The notes beneath the pieces were generated by a model that made no database searches, was not told the DNA's origin, and saw only the letters and a program-made list of their open reading frames with translations. From DYJB01 sp963777165 (GTDB taxonomy: Bacteria > Chloroflexota > Anaerolineae > Anaerolineales > E44-bin32), in NCBI GenBank assembly GCA_963777165.1, contig CAVZPO010000012.1:1-64000 (forward strand): 64,000 nt of DNA. Reading direction: 5' to 3'. Both the position numbers and the translations under genes were made by a program. Position 1 is the first letter of the stretch, and each line of letters opens with the position of its first letter. Of this stretch, positions 18,277-26,577 are shown one piece after another.

Positions 18277-19150
18277 TCACGACACCACCCCCAGGTCGCC
18301 GCGCTCCCGAAGCCGAAGCTCCAGGAAGATGAAGATGCCCGTGACGAGCAGGAGCAGGACAGAGACCGCCGCCGCCAGGTTCATCTGGTTGTAGCGGAAG
18401 CCCATCAGGTAGACGTAGAGCTCGGTGACCATCGTGGCATTCCCCGGGCCCCCGGAGGTCATCACGAACACGTAACCGAAGACCCACGAGAGCACGGTGA
18501 TGACCGAGATGACGGTGAAGAACTCAATCACCGTGGCCAGCTGGGGAATGGTGACGTGGCGCTGCAGCTGCCACCAGTTGGCGCCGTCCACGCGGGCGGC
18601 ATCGAACAGCTCCTCCTCGACCGACATCAGCCGCGCCAGGAAGAGCACCACGCCGAAGCCGACTTCCTTCCAGATGATCACGAACATGACCGTCGGCAGC
18701 GCCAGCGTCGTACTGCCCAACCAGTCCTGGGCCAGCACGCCCAGATCCGACCGCATGCAGGAAGTCGTTGAGCACGCCGCTGAGCTGGAAGATGTAGGAG
18801 AAGACCAGGCCGACGGCGGTGATCGGAAGCAGGTAGGGCAGGAAGAGCGTCGTGCGATACAGCCGCCAGCCGAGGATGCGTTCGAAAAGGAAGACGGCCA
18901 GGAGGAGCGCCAGGCCGACGGTCACCGGGACGGTGAGCAGCAGCTTGAGGTTGTTGCGCACCGCCTGAAGGAAGACGTCGTCGCGGAACAGCAGCTCGTA
19001 GTTCCCCAATCCGACGAAGCCCAGTTCGCCAGCCTGGGTCCGCTGCAGGCTGAGGATCACCAGGCGGACCATGGGGTAGCCAAACACGGCCAGCAGCATG
19101 ACCAGCGCTGGCGCCAGATAGAGCCAGGGTTCGTGCTTGCGATGCTGCAT
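18277..19150 (-). CDS. ABC transporter permease, CUT1 sugar type (MalF-like), frameshifted
   Basis: A six-helix permease of about 290 residues beginning MQHRKHEPWLYLAPALVMLL, with the EAA loop EELFDAARVDGANWWQLQRH. The frame changes at about 18750 (after ...LNDFLHAV), and SDLGVLAQDWLGSTTLALPT continues in another minus-strand frame. Both parts match the family end to end, so one base is missing or extra. It pairs with the downstream MalG-like permease (stop and start overlap) and with the upstream binding protein. Confidence 0.88.
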
Positions 19151-19164
19151 CGGCCGATACGCGG

Positions 19165-19193
19165 GGAGAGGGGAGGCTGACCCTCCCCTCTCC
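19165..19193 (-). promoter_or_regulatory. Intercistronic hairpin between binding-protein and permease genes
   Basis: A perfect 12-bp stem (GGAGAGGGGAGG / CCTCCCCTCTCC) with a 5-base loop sits in the 62-base gap between the solute-binding-protein stop and the first permease start. Hairpins here usually stabilise the upstream mRNA or cause partial termination, so that binding protein exceeds permease. The role here is inferred from position. Confidence 0.75.
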
Positions 19194-19212
19194 GACTAGG
19201 CAACCGCGAAGA

Positions 19213-20547
19213 CTACTTGATCCACGCTTTGAAGTTCGCGGCCGCGTCCGGATTCTGCTCACGCCACTTGGCGTTCACGTCCTCCGTCAGGACCCCGAGC
19301 TCCTCTGGCGTTGAATCCCCAGCGAAGAGCAGCTGAACGCCGGCGAAGTTCGCCTGCTCGTCCATGATGCTGGGGATGAAGTTCTCCAGATTGGGCCCGC
19401 CGACCGTCGTGTCCCAGTCGTAGACCTGCTTGAGCTGCGGCTGGGTAATCAGGCTGCTGTCCAGCCGGTCATCGGCCGGGAGCACGCCCGTCGCCTTGAA
19501 CCAGGCATTCACCCGGTCCGGCGTGTGCATGAAGACCAGGAAATCGGCTGCTTGCTGGGGATACTTCGACCACGAGGTGATGCCCCATCCCTGGGCCGTG
19601 ACGATGTAGTCATCCGCCAGGGCGCCTGTGCCGTAGCGCGGCGTGAGCATCAGGCCGATCTTGTCCCAGCCCATCGTCTCCGCCCATCCGGCCAGGAAGG
19701 TGTCGTTGCCGAAGAGCATGGCGGCCTTGCCGGTGACGAAGAGATCCTGACCCTGTTGGTAGTCCAGCGAGCCGATGTCTTCGTTCCAGCAGCCACGGTC
19801 CTTGAGTTCCTGCAAGCGGCCCCACCACTCGGTGAACTTGGGATCGGTGTAGGAGGCATCGCCGACCGAAGCCTGCATGAAGGCCTTCTCGCTGTCGTGA
19901 GGCTGTCGGGCCAGGATCGAGAACAGCCATCCGCCGAACCAGCCGTCCTTGACGCCGCCGGCGATCGGGATGACATCCACGGCGCGCAGCTTGTCGCAGG
20001 CGACCAGGAGCTCATCCCAGGTTGCGGGAGGAGCATTCGGATCCAGCCCGGCCTTTGTGAACAGCTCGGGGTTGAATACGACCGGGTTGCCGGAGAGGTA
20101 CCACGGGACGCCCCAGGTCTGGCCGTCATACTGCCGCTCGAAGGCGTTGATGTAGTGGTCCCACTCTGCGGCCGGGATCAGGTCATCGACGGGGATGATC
20201 GCACCGGTCCAGGCGTTCTCGATCGTCCACACCCCACCCCAGAAGTACTGAATGTCCGGTCCTTCCTTTGCCGCGGCGGCCGATTGGAAGGCAGGGATGA
20301 GCGTGTCGGTCGACTGCAAGACCGCTTCGAAGGTCACGGTGGGATTGGCCTCGGTATACAGGGCCATGGTCTCGTCCAACCATGCCTGTGCACCGGGGGC
20401 TTCCTGTTCGCCCCACCACCAGACGACCAGCTTCACAGGTTCGGCGGGGGCTTCAGTGGCGGGCGGCTCGGTCGCCGGCGTGCCGCAGGCCGGGATCAGC
20501 AGCGCCAGCAAGACGAAAAGCGATAACACTCGCATGGACTTACGCAT
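19213..20547 (-). CDS. Extracellular solute-binding lipoprotein of a CUT1 ABC importer
   Basis: The 444-residue protein starts with a lipoprotein signal peptide: MRKSMRV, a hydrophobic core and the lipobox LLIPACG with Cys21. A Thr/Pro/Ala-rich linker (TPATEPPATEAPAEPV) and a type-1 sugar-binding fold follow (LVVWWWGEQEAPGAQAWLDE, AFQSAAAAKEGPDIQYFWGG). GAGGAGA precedes the ATG at 20547. It captures the substrate outside the membrane for the two downstream permeases. No ATPase gene is in the operon, so a shared MsmX-type ATPase must energise it. The transcript begins near 20875, leaving an unusually long leader of about 325 bases. Confidence 0.93.
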   Translation of the reverse strand: MRKSMRVLSLFVLLALLIPACGTPATEPPATEAPAEPVKLVVWWWGEQEAPGAQAWLDETMALYTEANPTVTFEAVLQSTDTLIPAFQSAAAAKEGPDIQYFWGGVWTIENAWTGAIIPVDDLIPAAEWDHYINAFERQYDGQTWGVPWYLSGNPVVFNPELFTKAGLDPNAPPATWDELLVACDKLRAVDVIPIAGGVKDGWFGGWLFSILARQPHDSEKAFMQASVGDASYTDPKFTEWWGRLQELKDRGCWNEDIGSLDYQQGQDLFVTGKAAMLFGNDTFLAGWAETMGWDKIGLMLTPRYGTGALADDYIVTAQGWGITSWSKYPQQAADFLVFMHTPDRVNAWFKATGVLPADDRLDSSLITQPQLKQVYDWDTTVGGPNLENFIPSIMDEQANFAGVQLLFAGDSTPEELGVLTEDVNAKWREQNPDAAANFKAWIK

Positions 20548-20866
20548 GGGCGGTTCTCCTCTCAACTCCGGGACTCTCAAGGATGCGATCGGGGCGTCGG
20601 TAGGGTGGTGTTCGCTCGCGCCAGCCACCTCCTTCAACGCGGAGGGAAGGCCTCCGCTGGACTAATAGACGCCTCTGCGCCGGAAGCCATAGCCGCCCTG
20701 CCCCCGCCGCGCCAAGCCCGTGTGGCCGCACTTGCCGATCACGGTACACGATGCTGTGAAGAACGAGACGAACCACTGCAGCTCTGGGCCGCGGACACTG
20801 TCGTGCCCCCCCACATGCTTTCTGGAGCCGCATGAGCCCAGGAATGGATCCAAGACAGGCAATTTC

Positions 20867-20912
20867 TGGAAACGTTTGCATCATTCTAGCATGGGGAAGG
20901 CTGGCATGTCAA
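20867..20912 (-). promoter_or_regulatory. ABC-importer promoter with LacI operator
   Basis: Minus strand: -35 TTGACA (20907-20912), 18-base spacer, -10 TAGAAT (20883-20888), then operator TGCAAACGTTTCCA (20867-20880) two bases further on. The layout is the same as at lacI and mttB1. The stretch 20548-20866 is then transcribed leader; I see no cobalamin riboswitch box in it. Confidence 0.85.
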
Positions 20913-21354
20913 GCGACCTGGCGCCCTGAGCCTTCAAAACGATGTGGATCGGACGTCCTCCTCCCCGGCTGCCGTGTATGAGGCTGGGAACAAGCCTCGG
21001 GGCCTCCGCCAGCGCTACCAGCCCGCGACATGAATTGCCCGGCCTCCCGTATCGGCACCCACCAATCGGCGGCGTTCAGCACCACGGCCTGGACCAGATC
21101 CCAGCAGGCCACCCTGAGGCGCATCGTGCCGCGCGGCCTCACGGCCGGGAGCACCTGGCTGGGAGCCGATCAGTCGCCCGGCTCGCTCGGCGCCGTCGGG
21201 GAGGTCGCGACCAACATTGGCGCCCCCGCGTCAGCTGGGCGGCGACGGCCGTAAGCTCGGCGCGGGGCGGTCCGGACCGCAGGATCGCGCGGCCGGACCC
21301 ACACCGACTTCCCCGACGGACGCCGGCGATGTTCGGCCTCGCCGGGCATGGCGG
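20913..21354. other. Intergenic region without recognised gene
   Basis: About 440 bases between the importer promoter and the mttB2 promoter. No open frame with a plausible ribosome site, no recognisable product and no strong hairpin was seen. Confidence 0.5.
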
Positions 21355-21383
21355 TTGACTCGCCTCGGCACCATCCGCATAAT
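21355..21383 (+). promoter_or_regulatory. Probable mttB2 promoter
   Basis: -35 TTGACT (21355-21360), a 17-base spacer and -10 CATAAT (21378-21383), about 110 bases before the mttB2 ATG. No good LacI operator follows, which sets it apart from the other five promoters. Confidence 0.5.
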
Positions 21384-21498
21384 GTCCCAGCTACGCTTGA
21401 AGGGACCCGCCCCTCATGAGGACAAGGCCGGAGCGCAACTCTCTGCCCGGCGCACATCTGCGCGGCCTGGGAGATATGCCGGGCTGGAGGAGGACCGA

Positions 21499-22956
21499 AT
21501 GCCGGTTCGAAGCTTGAAGAGCGGTCGCCTTAGATTCCTTGATGACACACAGCTGCGGGCCCTCGACGAAGCCGTGCGAACGGTCCTGGCCGAAGTCGGC
21601 GTTCAGGTCGATCACCCACCGGCCTGGGATGTGTTTGCCGGCGCCGGCTGCACGGTCGACACGGACCGTCACATCGTCCGCATCCCCGCCGACGTCCTGC
21701 AGCGCGCCCTGGACTCCGCCCCGCACGAGTTCACTCTCCACGCTCCGATTCCCGAAAACGACGTACGGGTCACACTGGACGATGTCTACACCGTCGCCGG
21801 ATCGTCGGCGCTGCATGTGCTCGACCTCGATGGTCGCCGCCGCCCGGCCTCGCAGCGGGACTTGATCGATCTGACGCGCTTGATCGATGCGCTGCCTCAG
21901 GCGCACATCATGCACGCCATGGTCGTGCCTCAGGAGCTCCCGCAGGTGGGCTTCGACCGTCGGCTGTTCGCCAGCATCCTGCCGAACACCACCCGGCACT
22001 ATTACTCGCAGGGCGCCGGCGGGAGCAGCATCTCCGACCAGGTCGAGATGGCCGCCGTCGTGCAGGGAAGCACCCAGGCCGTCCGGGACGCACCGCTCTT
22101 CAGCATGGTGGTCTGCTTCGTCAGCCCGCTCGTACACGGCGCTGACCCGGTCCAGGAGATGATGGCGTCTGCCGAGTACGGGATCCCGCTGTGGCTCGAG
22201 CCGACGAATATGATGGGCGCCACAGCGCCGTTGAGCGTCGCCGGATCGGTCGTCGAACACACGGCCAGCGCACTGGCCGGTCTCGTGCTGGTGCAGCTTC
22301 TCCGTCCCGGCCACCCGTGCGTCCTGGCCACGGCCTCGGGCAGCATGAACATGCACAAGGGCAGCTACGTCGGCGCTTCGCCGGAGGCCGTCCTGGCCCA
22401 CTGCGCCACCGCCCAGCTTGCCCACTTCTATGGGCTCCCCTTCCAGGGCGGCAGCGGACTGGATGCTTGCCTCCCTGACGCCCAGGCGGGCTACGAGCGC
22501 ATGCTGCAGGCGGCTCCGATGGCGCTGGCAGGGGTCAATTTCATCCATCTGGCCTTCGGCATGATCGATCAGCTGCTCACGGCCAGCTACGAACAGGCCG
22601 TGATCGACAATGAAATCCTGGCCGCCGCTTTCCGCCTGGCGGAGGGATTTGAGGTGACGCCGGAGACGATCGGGCTGGACCAGCTGCGCGCGGTCGGGCC
22701 GGGCGGCAACTTCCTCACCGAACCGTACACCGTGCGCCACCTGCGGAGCTTCCAATGGCAGCCCCAACTATCGACGCGATTGGTGTGGGACGAGTGGCAG
22801 GCGGCGCACGCAGGGCGTGACATGCGCCAGCGCGCCAACCTGGCGGCGCGCCGGCTGCTGGAAGAACACCACCCTGCCCTGGTCACGCCCAAGCAGGCGG
22901 CCGAGCTCGAGCGCATGGCCATCGCCCTGCAGAAGCGCGTGATCGAGAAGACTTAG
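21499..22956 (+). CDS. MttB-superfamily (non-pyrrolysine) methyltransferase 2
   Basis: The 485-residue protein is a second trimethylamine-methyltransferase-family member. It shares with MttB1 the N-terminal LRFLDDTQLRALDEAVRTVL region, a central VCFVSPLVHGADPVQEMM, LEPTNMMGATAPLSVAGSVV and CLPDAQAGYERMLQA. No internal amber codon, so no pyrrolysine. The two are clearly diverged paralogues and probably act on different methyl donors or successive methyl groups. GGAGGAGG stands shortly before the ATG at 21499. It appears to lie outside the LacI regulon. Confidence 0.88.
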   Translation: MPVRSLKSGRLRFLDDTQLRALDEAVRTVLAEVGVQVDHPPAWDVFAGAGCTVDTDRHIVRIPADVLQRALDSAPHEFTLHAPIPENDVRVTLDDVYTVAGSSALHVLDLDGRRRPASQRDLIDLTRLIDALPQAHIMHAMVVPQELPQVGFDRRLFASILPNTTRHYYSQGAGGSSISDQVEMAAVVQGSTQAVRDAPLFSMVVCFVSPLVHGADPVQEMMASAEYGIPLWLEPTNMMGATAPLSVAGSVVEHTASALAGLVLVQLLRPGHPCVLATASGSMNMHKGSYVGASPEAVLAHCATAQLAHFYGLPFQGGSGLDACLPDAQAGYERMLQAAPMALAGVNFIHLAFGMIDQLLTASYEQAVIDNEILAAAFRLAEGFEVTPETIGLDQLRAVGPGGNFLTEPYTVRHLRSFQWQPQLSTRLVWDEWQAAHAGRDMRQRANLAARRLLEEHHPALVTPKQAAELERMAIALQKRVIEKT

Positions 22957-23162
22957 CGCTGGGTTAACCCGGCCGGCTGGCAAGCTAAGGTCTCACGGCA
23001 GATTGCGCCCACCGCGATCCATGTGACCCTCGTCGCGCGCAAAGGATTCTCACCGGGCCCTGAGGACAGTCGCTGGTGGCCTGAATTCCCTTGGGAATCC
23101 TGACGCGGGGACAGGGTCGCCGGCGCCGGTTTTCAGGCAGGGCGACCGTGGGATCAGAGGGC

Positions 23163-24143
23163 TTAGATCAACTCGAGGAGGCTGGCTCGCAAGGTTGTCG
23201 TCAGGGTCTCGCCCGGAGCGATTCGCCGCGCCTGACCGTGCGTGATGGCCCGCTCCAGCGGATAGCGGGAGACCCAGGGCTCAAGCCCCAGGCCGTAGAT
23301 GCCCGTGAGGGGAGGCAGATCCGATCCGCCATAAGGTTGCCACATCTGGACCCAGGGGAAGATCGCCGCGTCCCACTCCAGCCGGAAACCCAGCCCGAGA
23401 TGCGGGTTGGTCACGGTGTAGCGGCCCTCGGCCAAATCGGTGAGGCAGGCGTCGTCGTGCGAGTGCTTCTGGGGGCCGGGGATGACACGCAGATCGATCC
23501 TCTCCCCCGGCCTACGGCCGCGAGCCATCGGCCATGGCTCATCCTGTCCGGGAGCGAGGATGGCCGTCGCCGCTTCAAAGACCTCTTCGGCGGTGGTAAT
23601 TCGCCCGGCAGGCAGGTCGACCACACACCCGTCCATCAGGAAGTCCCCGCCCAACACAATGTGATGGCCCCAGACGAAGTGCTCGTACTCTGACGAGCGG
23701 TTCGTCACCGTCGATTCCAGTTCGAGCGTTGTCCCCTCGCCCGGCAGCCGCATCCGCCGCGTCAGCCGGAACGGCGACTGGAAGCAGTCCACGGAGAGGT
23801 TCAGCGTGGTCGCCTGCGCGTCGTCCGCCTCAATCGAGACTTCCCAGGGCAGCAACGCCACCTCGCCATGAAAGGGGATCGGGCGGCCGTGGTAGGTGCA
23901 GGCATCGTTGTGGTTCGGGAACAGCTCCTGCCAGGCGCCCTCGTAGTTCTCGAGGAAGCCCGCGGGCGGCGTGGCGGTTGGCGGCTTCAATCCACCGGGG
24001 GTCCTCATCAGGAATTCAACCCGCGTGGGGACGTGGGTGAAGGCATAGATGTCGGCGCCCTTGCGCGGCAGCACGGCGACCCGCACCCGGGCGTTCTCCA
24101 GCCAGAGCGCCTGGTGACCCTGGATCACATCCTCTCGCAGCAT
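23163..24143 (-). CDS. DUF4432/aldose-1-epimerase-like protein
   Basis: The 326-residue protein has the galactose-mutarotase-like beta-sandwich pattern: VRVAVLPRKGADIYAFTHVP at the start, GAWQELFPNHNDACTYHGRP, FHGEVALLPWEV, and GHHIVLGGDFLMDG with candidate active-site histidines. Such proteins interconvert anomers or epimerise sugars. It is the third gene of the M24-SDR-epimerase operon under LacI control. A carbohydrate-like substrate for the pathway follows if this family call is right. Confidence 0.72.
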   Translation of the reverse strand: MLREDVIQGHQALWLENARVRVAVLPRKGADIYAFTHVPTRVEFLMRTPGGLKPPTATPPAGFLENYEGAWQELFPNHNDACTYHGRPIPFHGEVALLPWEVSIEADDAQATTLNLSVDCFQSPFRLTRRMRLPGEGTTLELESTVTNRSSEYEHFVWGHHIVLGGDFLMDGCVVDLPAGRITTAEEVFEAATAILAPGQDEPWPMARGRRPGERIDLRVIPGPQKHSHDDACLTDLAEGRYTVTNPHLGLGFRLEWDAAIFPWVQMWQPYGGSDLPPLTGIYGLGLEPWVSRYPLERAITHGQARRIAPGETLTTTLRASLLELI

Positions 24144-24229
24144 CCTCGCCCTCTTCCCTCCGCGCGAGTCCCGGCCGGCCGTCCGCAATCCGCGACACCC
24201 GCCTGGGCTTTGCCCTCAGCGCAGGAACT

Positions 24230-24985
24230 CTAGAACGTGATGGTCAGCCCGCCATCGACCGTGATCACTTGCCCGGTCAGGTAGCTGGCGTCGGGGCCGG
24301 CGAGGAAGTAGATCACGCCCGACACCTCTTCTGCCCGGCCGGCACGCTTCAGGGGAAGGTGATGGCCCTCGACGTAGTTCTTCCGGAACCACTCGCCCTC
24401 CAACTCGTTGACCCCGTTGACCACGCTCATCTCGGTGTCGATGAATCCCGGGGCAAGCGCGTTGACGAGAATGCCCTGAGGCGCCAGCTCGAGGGCCAGC
24501 GCCCGGCAGTACTGATTGATCGCCGCCTTGGCCATCGAGTAGCTGCTGCTGCCGGACTCCGCCCGGTCGTGATGGATCGAGGTGACATGGATGATGCGTC
24601 CGCCGCGCGTCATCAGCGGCACGGTCGCCCGGGTGAGGTACAAGGCGCCATCGATCATGATGTCGAAGGCCTTGCGCCACTCCTCGAGCGTCGAGCCGAT
24701 CACCGGCGCGCCGAAGTACGCGCCGGCGCAGTTGGCCAGCGCATCCACCCATCCCCATTCCTTGCGCGCCTGCATGGCGATGGCCTCAGCCGTGCTCGGG
24801 TCACTGTAGTCGCCGGCGACGAGCAAGTGCTTGCCGGAGGGAAGGCCGTTGACCAATGCCCGCAGCCGGTCCTCACGGCGCGCCGTGACGCACACGTCCC
24901 AGCCCTCTCGGGCAAAGCGTTCGGCGGTAGCTCGGCCGATGCCGGAAGAGGCTCCGGTCACAATCACCTTGTTCCTGTCCGTCAT
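24230..24985 (-). CDS. Short-chain dehydrogenase/reductase (SDR)
   Basis: A classical SDR of 251 residues: cofactor motif TGASSGIG (residues 10-17), NCAGAY near 85, catalytic Ser136, Tyr149 and Lys153 (SYSMAK), and the C-terminal TGQVITVDGG. It oxidises or reduces an alcohol/ketone with NAD(P). It is the second gene of the LacI-controlled operon between the M24 protein and the epimerase-like protein, consistent with oxidation of a sugar or polyol intermediate. Confidence 0.92.
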   Translation of the reverse strand: MTDRNKVIVTGASSGIGRATAERFAREGWDVCVTARREDRLRALVNGLPSGKHLLVAGDYSDPSTAEAIAMQARKEWGWVDALANCAGAYFGAPVIGSTLEEWRKAFDIMIDGALYLTRATVPLMTRGGRIIHVTSIHHDRAESGSSSYSMAKAAINQYCRALALELAPQGILVNALAPGFIDTEMSVVNGVNELEGEWFRKNYVEGHHLPLKRAGRAEEVSGVIYFLAGPDASYLTGQVITVDGGLTITF

Positions 24986-25025
24986 GCTCTCCGCTCCATC
25001 CTGTCAGGTTTGTGCAGGCAGCCCA

Positions 25026-26146
25026 TCAAGCCAGGTGCGTCGTCAGGACCTCGTTGCCGCCGGCGGTGATCAGCACGACGTCTTCCAGCCGCACCCCGCC
25101 GACCCCCGGAAGGTAGATCCCGGGCTCAAGCGCCACGACCATTCCGGGTTCCAGCCGCCGATCGTTGTAGGGCACGATGCGCGGCTCCTCGTGATACGAG
25201 GCGCCCATGCCGTGCCCCGTATGATGCGGATAGGGCTCATACCCCTCCGCCCGCACCGCCTGTCGTACCAGCGCATCGAGCTCGCCGGCGACGACGCCCG
25301 GCCGAGCTGCCTCGACGGCGCGCCGCAGCGCCTGGCGGACGACGCGGTAGGCCTTCTCGAGTTCGGCCGAGGGCTTTCCGGCGAAGAACGTCGCCGCGTT
25401 GTCACCCCAGTATCCCTGCAGCCGCGGGACGAAGTCGAGGATCAGCGGGTCACCCGGCTGCAGACGATACGCCGACGGCGGCCCGCCGATATCGCCCGCT
25501 CGGGCACCGGCAACCAGGTCGGCCAGGATCGGCAAGCGTCCACCGGCCAGGCCCTCGACGTGGGCGCGTGTGGAAGCCCACAGCTCCAGCTCGGTCTTGC
25601 CCGGTTGGAGCTCCTGCTGCATGAACCTCTGGGCGGCGTCACACAGCCCGAGGGCGGCCCGGATCTTGGTGAGTTCCTCCGGTGACTTGACCGCCCGCAG
25701 CCCGGCGAACGCACCGTCCAATGGCACGAAGTCAACCGACGGCAGAGCATGGCGCAGCGCATCGATGAGCGGAGCGGTGAGCAAGTGCCACTCGACCCCC
25801 ACCTTCCCCGTTCGGGGCGCGGCGTCTTTCAGCACGTCCAGCAGCGCTCTGCCTGGTTCGTGGCCCCGGCCAGGGGTGCCTCGATCGTATAGGACAGGTA
25901 ACTGCGAATGGCCGAGGGACTCGCTTCCTGGGCTGCGACCGTTTCCATGTCGGAGACGATCAGTTGCAGTTCGCCGGCATGCCACCAGCCGAGCACCGAC
26001 GTACCTTCGAACGGGCTCGGCCCGGTCTCGATCGGGGGGGCATAGCCCGTCAACCAGGTGATCGTGGCGGGATCCGTCAGCAGGGCAGCCACCAATCCAC
26101 GCGAGCTTAGGAGTTCAGTGAACCGCTCGAGGTTCTGAGGGTGCAT
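25026..26146 (-). CDS. M24-family metallopeptidase/creatinase-like protein, frameshifted
   Basis: About 373 residues. The N-terminal creatinase-like domain starts MHPQNLERFTELLSSRGLVA with LLTDPATITWLTGY. The C-terminal pita-bread domain keeps all five metal ligands: Asp in LILDFVP and GYWGDNAA, His in HHTGHGMG, Glu in VALEPGIYLP and in VRLEDVVL. It is therefore a metal-dependent prolidase/aminopeptidase or a creatinase-type C-N hydrolase. The frame shifts at about 25848 (after ...GATNQAE, continuing ALLDVLKDAA). It heads the operon with SDR and epimerase-like genes under a LacI operator. A catabolic C-N bond cleavage, as in creatinase, fits the setting at least as well as peptidase activity. 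Confidence 0.82.
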
Positions 26147-26271
26147 AGATGGACTTCCTCCGATGCCGAGGTAGATTAGGGCAGGCGCGCACCCGTGGCC
26201 AGATGTATGTTCGCCGGTCGAGGAACCTAGGCAGGCCGCCGGCTGAATTTCAACCCGGGCAGCCAGGCGTC

Positions 26272-26332
26272 TGCAAACGATTGCGGTCCAGCCTAGCTCG
26301 AACATGATAGCACGCCGAGGAATCCGAGTCAA
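26272..26332 (-). promoter_or_regulatory. M24-SDR-epimerase operon promoter with LacI operator
   Basis: Minus strand: -35 TTGACT (26327-26332), 17-base spacer, -10 TATCAT (26304-26309), operator CGCAATCGTTTGCA (26272-26285) about 18 bases downstream of the -10. One outer base departs from the consensus TGnAAnCGnTnnCA. Confidence 0.72.
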
Positions 26333-26447
26333 CGCGCCTGTCAGCCGGAGAGACGGGCGGCGCCTCAGAGAACCTGAACCCTCGCCCTCACCGCTGTGGG
26401 ATCGGGCTGGACGGCACTTGGCGCCCACGGTCGGCAGGTTGCGATGG

Positions 26448-26497
26448 TTGACTTCCCGGCGACGCTATGCTAACCTTGGAGTATGCAATCGTTCTCA
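26448..26497 (+). promoter_or_regulatory. Aminotransferase-operon promoter with LacI operator
   Basis: -35 TTGACT (26448-26453), 17-base spacer, -10 TAACCT (26471-26476), operator TGCAATCGTTCTCA (26484-26497) seven bases later. The promoter is divergent from that of the M24 operon, and the two operators are about 200 bases apart, so looping between them is possible. Confidence 0.75.
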
Positions 26498-26577
26498 TAA
26501 GTTGCCGTGATGGGCTGCTGGATGAACCTGCGCCGTCGGCCAGCTCGTCAGGGGCGGTGCTGTTCAGGAGAGGCACG

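Noticed and set aside
20548..20866. Cobalamin riboswitch in the importer leader, looked for because of the B12 genes
   Set aside because: No B12-box-like sequence found by eye on the transcribed strand.
21384..21400. Possible sixth LacI operator after the mttB2 -10 box (centre CG in AGCTACGCTTGAAG)
   Set aside because: Only the centre and few other positions agree with the consensus from the other five.
14521..22956. Pyrrolysine-containing trimethylamine methyltransferase
   Set aside because: Neither MttB gene has an in-frame TAG; no pyl genes are present.
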